A stretch of DNA of 64,000 nt from Diadophis punctatus similis (Eukaryota > Chordata > Lepidosauria > Squamata > Dipsadidae). The stretch lies in contig JALIGW010000013.1 in NCBI GenBank assembly GCA_023053685.1, positions 19,242,501 through 19,306,500 on the forward strand, written 5' to 3'. Below, piece after piece: positions 53,375-64,000 of the stretch. The first letter of the stretch is position 1; the number at the start of each line of letters is the position of its first letter. The translations under genes were made by a program, and so were the position numbers. The notes below the pieces were generated by a model that made no database searches, was not told the DNA's origin, and saw nothing but the letters and a program-made list of their open reading frames with translations.

Positions 53375-54570
53375 CTAAAAATAAGAAAAAGTATATATTT
53401 AATCCATATTATCCACATATTGTATATTACTTTTTCAAGACTCCTTGTTTCACTTGTCACTTCTTTTCCCCAGTAGAGTAAGGGAAGAAAACTGAAGAAA
53501 TGTTTCTGCATCCAACAGTGTCTGATCCTGAAACAATTGTATTAGAAACTGGGTGATGTTGGTTTCAGGCAAGACTTCCATAATTATTAAACAAATGATA
53601 GTTTATTAACTAGTTTACACTGTATTCTTTGTTACTTGGCTACACCATTGGGTTAGAGTTATAGAAAAATAGTTCTATGAATGAATGAATGTATTATTAT
53701 TATTGTTCAACCAAATTGATCCACAGTAAGATGAAACCCTCTTCAATGAAGGTTATGGACCATAATCTAGCAAGCTGTAAATGTTTTCAACTTTGAGCCA
53801 GAATGACTGGAGTAAAATGATTGGCCCAAAGTGATCCAGTTGTTAGCCTTCTATGCCTAAGAGGGGACTAGAACCTGAGTCTGCTCCATCAGTGACATAT
53901 TTGTGTGTGTCTGTAAATATACACATAGAGATAGGGTATACAAAAGGTTAGACCCCATAGACAATTTATTATATAAATACATTGTTCAGATTGGTTGCCA
54001 TTTTCTTCTAAACATATTTCTCTGAAAAAATATTAATACATTTAATAAAATGTTGTTATTGGCCAATAAGGCCTGACTTTTCATACAGTCTGTATTACAG
54101 CCTGCATAGTTACATTGAAAGCAAAAAATAAAATGAGAAGTATAGTTCTGTTTATACTGCAAAACAGCTTTATAAATAGCTTCAGCTTTTTTTAATCTAC
54201 ACAGGTGATTCCTTAAATCATCATCACTAATCTAAGCTTTACCATCTGGAGAAAATTAAAAATACACAGACTCCCTACATGCACATAATATTATTTCATA
54301 GTTTCATATGATATAATGTACTGTTGTCCATAATGTACTGTTTCTGGCAAATACCTTAGTTTTTTTAAACTGATATTAAAATCTTAAGACTTTTCAAGAG
54401 GATCAGCTCATATAATAGTGAAAACAAAAAGATAACATGTAACCCTTGCAACATATTAAAAATATCACTGGCACTGTTTCCATTCTTCCTAAACAAGCTT
54501 AAATCATAAAATGGTTTTGCTTTAATACGAACTTACAGATTTCCCTCTCTATAGACAAAATATGTTTAAT
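53375..54570. other. Spacer with a MIR-like trace
   Basis: GGCCCAAAGTGATCCAGTTG at 53822-53841 resembles the core of MIR-type SINEs. Otherwise unrecognised. Confidence 0.4.
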
Positions 54571-54805
54571 GAGCCGTGGTGGCGCAGTGGTTAGAATGCA
54601 GTACTGCAGGCTACTTCTGCTGACTGCCGGCTGCCAGAAGTTTGTCTCTTCAATTCTCACTGGCTCAAGGTTGACTCAGCCTTTCATCCTTCCGAGGTCA
54701 GTAAAATGAGGAGCCAGATTGTTGGGGGCAATATGCTGACTCTGTAAACCACTTAGAGAGGACTGTAAAGCACTGTGAAGCAGTATATAAGTCTAAGTAC
54801 TATTA
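54571..54805 (+). mobile_element. tRNA-derived SINE, uninterrupted
   Basis: GAGCCGTGGTGGCGCAGTGG (with A box) through CTTCAATTCTCACTGG (B-box region), GGTTGACTCAGCC, AGATTGTTGGGGGCAATATG and the 3' end GCAGTATATAAGTC. It serves as the reference copy for the split SINEs at 23879 and 57915. Confidence 0.9.
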
Positions 54806-56689
54806 AGAGAAAGTCCTGAAATACTTTTATTTGTTATTCAGAAAGCATTCAATGTTAAGTAATTCTGATGTCTAGCTTAGATATGATTATAATATTGTAA
54901 GATTCATTGTTGTTTTATTGCATTTCACATTTTCTACTCTCATAAACATGGCAGTAAAACTGTCTGACACATTATCGCCAAACTATTGGTATGATATGCT
55001 TGGAAGCAAATTTTAAAAAATTCTTAGTTTCCAATAAGTTAAAACACTCCATGAGGAATTCAGGAGACTTAGGCATTTTAAATGAGTATAAAGATTTATT
55101 GCAAGCTTAACCTCTCTACAAGAATCTGAAGTATTAACAGTTAAGGGAAATTAGCGGGAGTTAAGAAGGAATTCAAGATAGGCTGGAATTAGATCTCTTG
55201 TGGGTGCAAAGGGAGTCACGACTGATGATGCATTTGATCCCTTCCTTGGACTCAGCTTGGTCATCTTCTACATCCACTTTTGTTTAGAAATGGAATAAAA
55301 AAAGATTACATAATCATAACTGACTGAAAACATTGTTTGGATGAAAGCACAGTCATGTTAAAAGAAAGGAAAACTATGGCTTTAAAATTTAAGTACCGGT
55401 ATGTTTTACTTTGTTATGGCCAAATCTTTCCAATGTGCAAACATTTTAATCTGGATTCCCAAAATTAGAATAGGGATAATTGTTGACAGTTATCATCTGC
55501 ACTGACATCACAGTGCAGATGATTTTTCAGGTTCAAATACTTCCTTTCATTTGTGTTGTCTGGCCCTCTAAAATGTAAGAGGCATTTTTAAAAAAAATCA
55601 TTAGCAAAAGAATCCATAGAATTATTTTTGAAATATAGGAAATAAACATAGTTCGCAACTTTACTCTATACTAAATATTCCCTAAATCAGCCTCAGATAT
55701 TTTCATCGTATTGGCAAGTTTAATTTAAGTAGTAATAAGAATAATGAAGATAGAATCAGACACAAAATATAAGACTTTTGTTCACAAACTATACATTCCA
55801 GATCATCACTGCGCATTAGAAAATTTAAAATATATAAGCATAGAAGATATAGAAGTAAGCTCGGGTTTTTGACTGCGATGTAAGTAGATGTGCATTTTTG
55901 GAAGGCAAAAGTATTGTAACTGTCATTATGACTGCTTGTTCTTTAAAAATTGCTACTATAGCATTATTAACAGCACCAGATGGAAGATGATTGATAACTG
56001 GTATTGCTATGTGTCTGAATGGAAGCCAGAGAGCATAAACCAATATGAACTGCACACAGCAACACAAAGACTGTACTAGAAAACTGTATTAGAACATTTC
56101 CCCCACAATCTAATGGGCTCAAATGTTGAACCAGGAGCAAAAGAATATGACATGTTGCTGAATTCTAAGTTCAATAAGGATGTTTGGTTATGTATTCATA
56201 AATGAGTGTAGCTTGAGGTACTTTTTCATGGCTAAGTGGACTTCAGCTCTTTAGAATGTATTTCTTCTGGGAACTTCTAAAAGTCTCAGACCATAGCTGC
56301 AGGGCGTATGCTTTGTGTGTGTAGCACTTATTTAAACATTAAAAAGTTTGACTCTTGAGATTCTTCAGCTTAATACTGTGTCAATAATAACATTATTTAT
56401 TTCCTCATTCCAACTAGTTAAGACTAAATATTGGAACAGAGAAAAATAGCAGAGTGAACCTAAGTGCTTTTGGCACTGTGGAAGCAAATAAGAAAATATT
56501 GTTGAAAAAGCCATTTGGTAAAATCTAAAGGGTTTTATATTTTATAGTTTCTAATACATGCTAGTGGGGATTTATGAGTTGTTGTACAATACTCATGGGT
56601 TGGATTTATGAATCAGTTCTTGCCATGAATGAATGATTGAACAAGAGTATTTAAATGGCAGAAATATAACACAACCAGCATTATGGAGC
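54806..56689. other. Spacer, nothing recognised
   Basis: AT-rich. The paired frames at 55825-56079 on both strands have no recognisable content. Confidence 0.45.
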
Positions 56690-56890
56690 AGTAAATATAG
56701 TGGGCCTACAATGAAGCAGACCCAAATTGATGTCTACCTTCAAGCATGGAAACTCATTGGATAAATGGGCCAGTCACTATTTTTCAGCCCAACTAACTTA
56801 CAGGGTTGTTGTTTGGGAGAAAAAAATGGATGACCTACTATGTACTCCTAGAGGAAAGGCAGGATATAAATCTACGGTAATATATAGTAA
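56690..56890 (+). mobile_element. SINE of the second family with L2-like end
   Basis: GGGCCAGTCACTATTTTTCA, CCCAACTAACTTACAGGGTT and AAAGGCAGGATATAAATC follow the order of the SINE body and LINE-derived tail. Confidence 0.55.
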
Positions 56891-57147
56891 ATAAAACAAA
56901 AATTGATGCATATGGGTATTCAGAATCGACATTGTGCCCTTCCATCTTCTGTAACTAATAGTACAAGACTTTGGAGAAAATTATTTAAGAGAAAATGAAT
57001 GAAAGAAGACTGACACTTCTTTCTGGAAATCATTCTTTATAGTCAGAGGTAGATGGCTTACAGCACAGACAACCAGCTTTGGCCCACATGCTTAGAGTTT
57101 CTCCTTTCAGACTCCTTCAGAAGGCCCACACCTCTGTTACCATAGAA
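56891..57147. other. Spacer
   Basis: No feature seen. Confidence 0.4.
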
Positions 57148-57262
57148 CAGAGGTGGGAAACCATGGTCCCTTTATGACTTGTGGACTACAACTCCCAGAA
57201 TTTCTGAGCCAGCAGGAAGTTGAAGTCCACAAGTCATAAAATGGCCATTGTTCCCACCCCTG
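57148..57262. mobile_element. Short hAT-type MITE, 115 bp
   Basis: Exact 8-bp target duplication CCATAGAA (57140-57147 and 57263-57270). Ends CAGAGGTGGGAAACCATGG and CATTGTTCCCACCCCTG, with an inner inverted pair around CTTGTGGACT. Confidence 0.93.
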
Positions 57263-57914
57263 CCATAGAAGGATATATTATAACATAACATTTCTATGAC
57301 ATAAAGATTAGTGAGCCTGTGTGAAGGAAATTAGCACTGTTTTGGCCAGAATAGAAAAAGACCAAACAGAACTGCTAAAGAGATAAGGATAATCCTGATT
57401 ATATTGGGAACCAATTATAGTACAAGAAACTTCAAGAAGAAAAAACAGCAGAGATAATTATTACTCTTAGCAAGGACACCTGAAGATGACACCTGATTTC
57501 TCAATATATGCCAGTTTCCAGAACTGAACTTATTCCCAGAACTGGGGAAAATACCATTAGCAAGACAATAGCATATAGTATTCATCTCATAGACAAGATT
57601 TATGAATAGATGGATAAATCCCTCGGGATTCCAAAAATGCTTTTTACAGAAACAAAGGATAAAAGCTAGCTTAAGAAGTGAAGAAGAGCCCTGAAACAGC
57701 TTGCATACAATCTCATCTTCTGAGACATTCATGCAAATAAAACAAATGACACAAAGTTATTCTATGCAAATTAGCCATTGCATTTTTCCTGAGCACATTT
57801 AGAGATTATGCTTATTTAGCAGAAGAATCATAAATGTTATGCTGTAGTTGCCATTGGTTGTCTTTGTCTCATTTCCCCATTTCCCTATCTATTATTTATT
57901 TATTTATTATATAT
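57263..57914. other. Spacer, nothing recognised
   Basis: The minus frame at 57415-57732 has no recognisable domain. Confidence 0.45.
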
Positions 57915-58563
57915 GAGCCATGATGGCACAGTGGTTAGAGTGCAGTACTGCAGGCTACATCTCTTGACTGCCGACTACCTGCAATTTGGCAGTTCAAATC
58001 TCACCAGGCTCAAGGTTGACTCAGCCTTCCATCCTTCCGAGGTTGGTAAAATGAGGACCCAGATTGTTGGGGGCAATATGCTGACTCTGTAAACTGCTTA
58101 GACAGTGGTGGGTTCCTACTGGTGTGTTCGACTCTACCGCACCGGTAGCTGCCAGCAGATGGCATTATTTGTGCATGACAGCTCTGGTGCCGTCTTCACC
58201 AGTCTGTTGCGCAGCACCATCTTTTTTTCGGGAATTTTTGGGCTGATTTTGCTTCCTGCGCATGCGTGGAAGCAAAATCTCACAAGGGGATGCATGTGTG
58301 TGTGAGATTTGGGCGATTTTTTGCTTCCACACATGCGTGGAAGCAAAAAAAGCACCAAAATCACGTACATGCACGTCCCCTGTGAGATTTTGCTTCCGCA
58401 CATGCGCAGGAAGCAAAATCGTGCAATGGGGCGCACGCACATAGCAATGGGGCGCACGTGCCAAAACATGGTGATGCACATGCAGCGCACTGGTAGCGCA
58501 AAGAACAAGCAACCCGCCCCTGCGCTTTGAAAGAGCTGTAAAGTGCTATTGCTATTGTTATTT
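57915..58563 (+). mobile_element. tRNA-derived SINE split by a hAT-like element
   Basis: GAGCCATGATGGCACAGTGG through GTAAACTGCTTAGA (58102), resuming at CGCTTTGAAAGAGCTGTAAA and ending in GTGCTATTGCTATTG. The uninterrupted copy at 54571-54805 shows the join. Confidence 0.88.
58103..58522. mobile_element. Short hAT-like element, family B, inside the SINE
   Basis: Starts CAGTGGTGGGTTCCTACTGG and ends AGCAACCCGCCCCTG. Flanks TGCTTAGA and CGCTTTGA (6 of 8 match). The interior has three GAAGCAAAAT-type inverted and direct modules, which cause the mirrored open frames. Confidence 0.82.
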
Positions 58564-60639
58564 GTTTGTTGTTTGTTTATTTGTTTAATCTCTATTATTT
58601 TTATAAATAACTCAAGGTAATGAACATACTTAATAGTGATTCTTCCTCCTATTTTCTTCACAACAGCCCTTTGAGTTGGGTTGGGCTGAGGGATAGTGAC
58701 TGGCCCAAAGTCACCCAATCAGCTTTCATATCTATGATCCACACCAAGCCTATAATGTCTGTCTTTAAACCATGCCCCTTCTTTTCCCAGAGAGAGGATT
58801 AGTAGAGAAAGGGGGAATAAGCAACCTAAGATGCAGCAGGTGCAAATGGGATCAGATAGAGATATTGGTAGAATGGACTGGCTACAGTACTTGGAAAAAA
58901 CAGACTAAAATCCAGCCAGAAAAGTTTGACTGAAGTGCTGGAATTCCAGATGGTTCGGGCAAGAGTTATTTTGCCTCCTTTTCATTCTCTTCTCTAAACT
59001 AAGAACAACCCTAAAAATGAAAGTAGCTGTCTAATAGCCTGAGCTTTCCAAAGTAGTAATAATGAACACCTGTGTTGCCATGTCCCACCCCTAATCACTC
59101 CTCTGTGGTTTAAATAGACTTTATAACATCCGGCCATCTGCTTTTGCACGATCAAGGTTTTCCAGCACTTTAGACCTTATCTATATGCTAACAAGAGGCT
59201 ATTTTACACTAATTTTCCAAATATTCAACTGTTTCATGTTGTTAACTCTAATAATTAGTAACTTTTGTATGGGCAACTTTCCCAACCTTATCTGAGAACC
59301 TGGAAATGATCCTGCCTGAGAAATGTAACTTGAATATACATAGTATAGTAGCGAAATGACTACATGCATTTAAAGAAATGATTCCTAGCCAAATTAAGAT
59401 TGTTCCAATTAGGGTTATATCACATATTTATTCTGATTTGGAATTTGGAATTTGAAACCTAAAATGGATTCTTTTTCTATTATCTATTGTATTTTTGGAT
59501 ATATGCATGACTTAGAAAAACATACAGTGTTCTCTTATGCCAATGTACCATTCTTGCTCCTATGTTCTAATAATGTTATTTCATATAGCCCACAGAATCA
59601 AGCAAACTGAAGAGAGACAAAGGGAGTAGATACTGTTTCTGGTTAATAGTATAATGGTATATTGTAATATTTCTGATCCTTTTACTCCATGGGGAAACAA
59701 AAAGCAAGCAGTCCAAATGACTGAAGGTTATTAGTACAAAAAATATTAATCGTGCTATGACGGGTTAACTGCTGATAATGTTTAGGGACAGAAAAAGTTT
59801 ACTTCATCAGAAGCATGAAAAAAGCTACATTATATACTGGGTAGTGTAGAAAAGATTGGGAATCCATATTTAAGATGCCATTAGATAACAAATAATTTGT
59901 TCCTTAATTTTGTACGTTAATGAAATAGATGTTAATATAAACCTTTCAATATTCTGGTATATTTCCAATGCTCCAAGGTAGTTCTTATTGGACAAACAGC
60001 TTTGTTCAAAGGGAAGGACAGAGGAATTCAAAAACCTTCTTTGTTTCATACACTTACTTACTACCAGTCCTCTGTAATTAAACTGCATGCAAAAATTAAT
60101 TAGAAGTTAAATAGTGTGTACATTTTGCTCTGAAAAGTGCTCAGGTTTAACACTATATTAAATATTTTTTATACTGCATTCATCCTTTCGTAAAGCTAAT
60201 ACTTTTTATAAATAATGACTCTCTTTTAAATTGTTTCCTTTTATTAACTTTTCATAAATCCTGTATGTCCATGTACTAATATTAAATGTTGACACAGCAT
60301 TTGCTATACAAGCACTGACTCCACTTATCACATTGCTGCTTATAATTCTGCATTTTATCCCCACACAAGAAGCCAGTTGAAAGCCCACAAGGACACTAAC
60401 ACAATCTATCTTTCCATTTAAGTTTCTCAGCAATTCATGTGAAGAGAAGCACCTGGTGAGAGAATCTAATCCCAGAGTGATTGTGCCCACACAATACAAA
60501 ATTGCAAACTTTGTTTTTTAGTTTTTGAAATCTATTGTTAATGCCTTGTAAGTATTTCTGTGACATGGACATTTTACAGTACAACTCCTCACAGATAAAA
60601 ATGTCATCCCATTTTATTTTAAAGTTACAACCTAATATC
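58564..60639. other. Spacer with a MIR-like trace
   Basis: TGGCCCAAAGTCACCCAATC at 58702-58721 resembles a MIR core. The rest is unrecognised. Confidence 0.4.
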
Positions 60640-61140
60640 TGTAGCTCAGGGTGGAACTGTGGAGTCCTTGGTGCTCTTTGAGCTTGGTTGTTTGCACTAC
60701 CTTAGTTAGGTAATGTTTCATTACCCAACTAAGTAACATCATCAGTGAAGTGTGGGGTTTGTTCCCTGTTATTTGCAGTAGCTTGCCCTGTCAGTTTTCA
60801 TAGGGTTGTCCGTTTCTCCTTGGTATTTCCTTTATTGTTGTTTTCTATCTGATTGTCTGGTGTTGATCCCTGCTTATCTGAGTGTTGGTCTCTGTAAAGG
60901 ATGAGTTCTTATCTTTTTGCTTTTCTTCTCAGCTTTTTTGTCTCTTTTGAATGGTGTGTAAATGTGTTTATCTCTATGCCTATTAAAGGCTGATTTGTCA
61001 GCCACTTCCAGGAATTTCCTAGCATTTTTTGAATTTGGCTTGGCCTAAGATGTGAACGGTTTCCCAGATGAAATTGTGGTGAGTCTCTTCATGTATTGTG
61101 AAATGAAAGATACAACCATTTTGCTATTTCAGTACTAGCG
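60640..61140 (-). pseudogene. Decayed retroelement 3' end, possibly Penelope-like
   Basis: Leftward reading near 61095-61035 gives HEETHHNFIWETVHILGQAK, similar to the H-x-H-x-W region after the GIY-YIG domain of Penelope-like elements. Near 60700-60740 a GATGTTACTTAGTTGGGTAA segment matches a repeat end that I recall as common in squamates. There are stops in frame. Family uncertain. Confidence 0.4.
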
Positions 61141-61808
61141 AATTTTGCTTTGCATTGGGCTTTCCCCACCTCTTCATTTGAGTCAAATAGATGCCCATAA
61201 CAACATTCATTCAATTTGGGAAAAAGATGGAAGATGTGTGACACGAAGTCTAGACTATGAAGCAGATGTGATAAGATGGTTAGCACAAATTTGCTATTGC
61301 CTGTTTACTCTCTACAATCCCCCAGTGAATTGCTTGATCCGTTTACAAATATTTTGTTTCCCAGAACTTAAAGAATGTTTCAACTGTCTTGCATATTTCT
61401 GTCAAGATTATCACCCTTACTCTTTACACTGCAGGTTTCCATTTTGCGAAAAACAGCATCACAACTTTTTCTTACCAATTGAAATTAAAAAAACCAAATA
61501 CTATAGTACATGTCAGAGCTCTTCGTTCATCTGTATTGGTTACACAACATTGGAGTCATTACTTTTCACTGAACCCTTGCATGCATGTTATCAAAAAACT
61601 AAAATGGGCATTTTGGGGTCAGTTTAAAGGAACCCATTTTGCCCGTAAGCATCCTTAAAACCACCCCATATGCAAAATAATCCAAAATGCTTTTCTCTAT
61701 TTGTTCTGGGAGGCTTTGGGAACATAAATGGGATGCCAAGAACTGTATCTGATCCTTCCATTACAAGAGAAGCTTAAATATTCAAACCATTCAAGAAAAT
61801 ACTAATTA
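61141..61808. other. Spacer with an unexplained 160-codon frame
   Basis: A plus-strand frame at 61145-61627 is the longest non-repeat frame in the right arm. No signal peptide, known domain or splice context was found, and it is probably chance. Confidence 0.35.
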
Positions 61809-62064
61809 TAGTGGTACCTTGGTAGTGATCATTAATTGGTTCTGAGAGGCATAATGAGTACCAAAAATGATGAGTACCAAACAAAATTTTCCCATAAGAA
61901 ATAATGTATTGAATCATAATGCAGCCAACACCGACAAGTTCTACTTTGTGCATTGAGTAGCAAACAAACGATTAGTATCAAGACAAGATTTTCGATCAAA
62001 ATGCATATCAAATGAGTATCAAATTCAATGAGTTTCAGAGCAGTTGACTACCAAGGTACCACTG
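61809..62064. mobile_element. Short inverted-repeat element (AGTGGTACCTTGGTAG family)
   Basis: AGTGGTACCTTGGTAG at the left and GACTACCAAGGTACCACTG at the right are inverted partners. The interior repeats ATGAGTACCAAA. A TA lies at the left edge only. Confidence 0.75.
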
Positions 62065-62584
62065 CAGATTGTGAAAACTACTTGTTCCACCTTGAATTCA
62101 ATTTTTGATATTATTAGGGATAGGTGAAGAGAGCAAGAAGACAAAGATTAAACTTAAGTACAGTGAATACTTTTTAAAACATTACAGGATGCACTAAATT
62201 CCTCAGAATCCACATCATGTGCAACAGAAAATGTGTATTTTAAAAGATAGTCTGCATTTAATATCAGCTATGGCAAAAATTGAGGAAAACTGGCCTGGTA
62301 TGTCCTCAGAAGACAAGTCCAGCAGATCGGAAAAGCATTTGAGAGGAGTTACATCTCCATTCCGTAGTGAAATGAACATGTCTAGATAGAAGCTGAAGAT
62401 TTGCTCATTTTCCAAGTTGACTTGGACAAGTTTCCAGCCACAGGTGTTTCAGAATCCTTTGTAGAGGAATTAACGAGAAGAACATTCTTAAAACTCCTTT
62501 TCAACATCAACAAGATGATGGGTGAGATTTAAAAAAGAAATCAAAATAATTTGCTACTCAGTGTCATCTGGCTGTTGGAAGAAA
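62065..62584. other. Spacer, nothing recognised
   Basis: The minus frame at 62215-62415 is without recognisable content. Confidence 0.4.
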
Positions 62585-62910
62585 TGTCTATCTGGGTTCA
62601 GTTCCAAGTGGGGAGAAAGACACTGGAAACATGGAGACTGTTTGGAAAGATGGTTTAATGGTGGACAGGACCACATGGTTTGAAGTCCTGGGTAGCTGAC
62701 TACATAGAGTGGAGAGTGAGATATATTTATACCCTCTCTTGGGCTTTGAACTTACTTCCTGTTCCTGTGAAAGAAATGTATTCTGATTGGTTGTCAGACT
62801 CCCATGGGGCCATGCAGGGGCAACTTTGTAGGTTGTCTTGAGTCCCAGGTTTGGTTGAATCCTGCTAGGTCCTGCTAAACTTCTTACATGGCTTTGTAGG
62901 TGTTCCAGGC
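62585..62910 (-). mobile_element. Probable solo LTR, antisense
   Basis: Relative of 47130-47640. Read leftward it has GGGTATAAATATATC (TATA-like), then ACCATTAAACC (polyadenylation-like), and ends GAACCCAGATAGACA. A short TATA-to-polyA spacing and a terminal CA fit an LTR. A matching target duplication was not found. Confidence 0.5.
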
Positions 62911-63625
62911 AGCAAAATGAAATCACAACTTAAATTCAGTACCATTTGCAGATCCATATGGCTTTTTATAAGTCCCAGCTGGCTGATACATTACTATGTG
63001 ATATGATATTTTAATGTACATAGAAAAGAACTCTCTATAAAAGAAACTTTATTCAATTTAGAGGGACTTCTTCCTTTTAACTGCAATGAGTGAGAAAAAT
63101 CTAGTATGCATTATATGTATACCAGAATTCTTGCATATATAGTAGCTACTAGATTCAGAAGATATGAGTGTATTTCAAATGGAATAGGCTTTCTTGCTTT
63201 AATGTACTATTTCAGCAGTAATTAAAGTGAATCATCTTAGCATGGCCATAAATATGGATAAAATGTTTTTCTGATATTTTACTGATACTCTGTGCTTGCC
63301 CTCTCTTCCCATTTTATGAAAGAACATAGGGGACCTTTCTTAGGTGAACTACTAAAAATGACTAGTATGGGCAGTATAAATGCCATTTATTTATATTTAA
63401 TTAGATTGTGACCTTTTTATGTCTGAGAAGAAATGGCATTAAGGCGGGAACAAGATAGAGAAGGGAGATCCCATAATATTAAAGCAAAGGACAAGCTACT
63501 TCGTTGGTGAAGCTGTCCCCAGCAATATGAGAGTTGTTATTTCCATTCTGTATAGGATTATATAAGGTCATTTATCACAGCACTACCTAACCACAATATT
63601 TTAATATGACTGTAATCCCTTAGAT
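62911..63625. other. Spacer, nothing recognised
   Basis: AT-rich, without features. Confidence 0.45.
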
Positions 63626-64000
63626 CAGTGATGGCGAACCTATGGCACGGGTGCCACAGGTGGCACGCGGAGCCATATCTGCCGGCACGCGAGCCGTTGT
63701 CCCAGCTCAGCTCCAGCGTGCATGTGTGTGCCCACCAGCTGATATTTGGCTCGCGCAGAGGCTCTGGGAGGGCGATTTCGACCTCTGGAGGGCCTCCGGG
63801 GTGGCAGGGAGAGCGTTTTCGCCCTCCCCAAACTCCAAGAAAGCCTCTGGAGCCTGGGGAGGGCAAAAAATGGGCCTACTGGGCCCACTGGAAGTCGGAA
63901 AATGGGGGAGTGGGGGGGGTCGCACACGCACGCGCAGGGGATGGGGCGAGTGGGGGACTTTTAATTATGGGTGTGGGCACGCACGCACGTATGATAGCGC
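63626..64000. mobile_element. hAT-type element (CAGTGATGGCGAACC family), cut by window end
   Basis: Left end CAGTGATGGCGAACCTATGG, then GGGTGCCACAGGTGGCAC, shared with 16896-17962. The GC-rich interior explains the overlapping frames. The right end and target duplication are outside the window. Confidence 0.85.

Noticed and set aside
61145..61627. 160-codon plus-strand frame
   Set aside because: No recognisable domain, no supporting splice or promoter context, and Cys/His content looks random. Kept only as an unexplained spacer.

Overview
This is a piece of a vertebrate nuclear genome, most probably a squamate and likely a snake. Three things point there: introns and a CpG-island promoter; a vertebrate GABA-A receptor gene; and a dense load of squamate-style repeats (L2-like, CR1, Rex1-like and L1 LINEs, tRNA-derived SINEs, many short hAT-type and TA-flanked DNA transposons, and LINE tails grading into ATTCT-type pentanucleotide arrays). 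No bacterial or viral gene organisation is present. The species call is inference. The only protein-coding gene supported is the 5' end of GABRB3 (GABA-A receptor beta-3) on the minus strand. Coding exon 1 (signal peptide, 40317-40396), exon 2 (39910-40001) and exon 3 (39675-39742) join in frame through canonical splice sites and encode the first 80 residues. Everything from 39674 down to position 1 is read as intron 3, so exon 4 and the ligand-binding and channel domains lie beyond the left edge. The CpG island at about 40230-41110 holds exon 1, the 5' UTR with a GGC/CGG-rich run, and the presumed TATA-less promoter. A (TA)n tract of about 222 bp starts just upstream of it. From 41400 to 64000 is the region upstream of GABRB3. 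It has no recognised coding gene, but a 48-bp segment at 53327-53374 (minus) has very strong exon-like splice signals. Most of the rest is a stratified mosaic of transposable elements. Many have exact or near-exact 8-bp duplications (hAT-type) or TA duplications, so insertion order can be read. The clearest cases are a four-deep nest at 22644-24750 (hAT element in a SINE in a hAT element in an L2-like LINE), a CR1 end inside a TA-flanked element inside a decayed LINE at 26330-28800, an L2-like end inside a Rex1-like LINE at 2270-4656, a hAT element splitting a SINE at 57915-58563, and a Helitron-like element with 170-bp inverted arms, a PIF1-type helicase remnant and an LTR-like insertion at 46656-48380. 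Several LINE 3' ends run directly into pentanucleotide arrays whose unit changes stepwise along the array. Stretches not listed as repeats are AT-rich, non-coding, and contain nothing I could identify.
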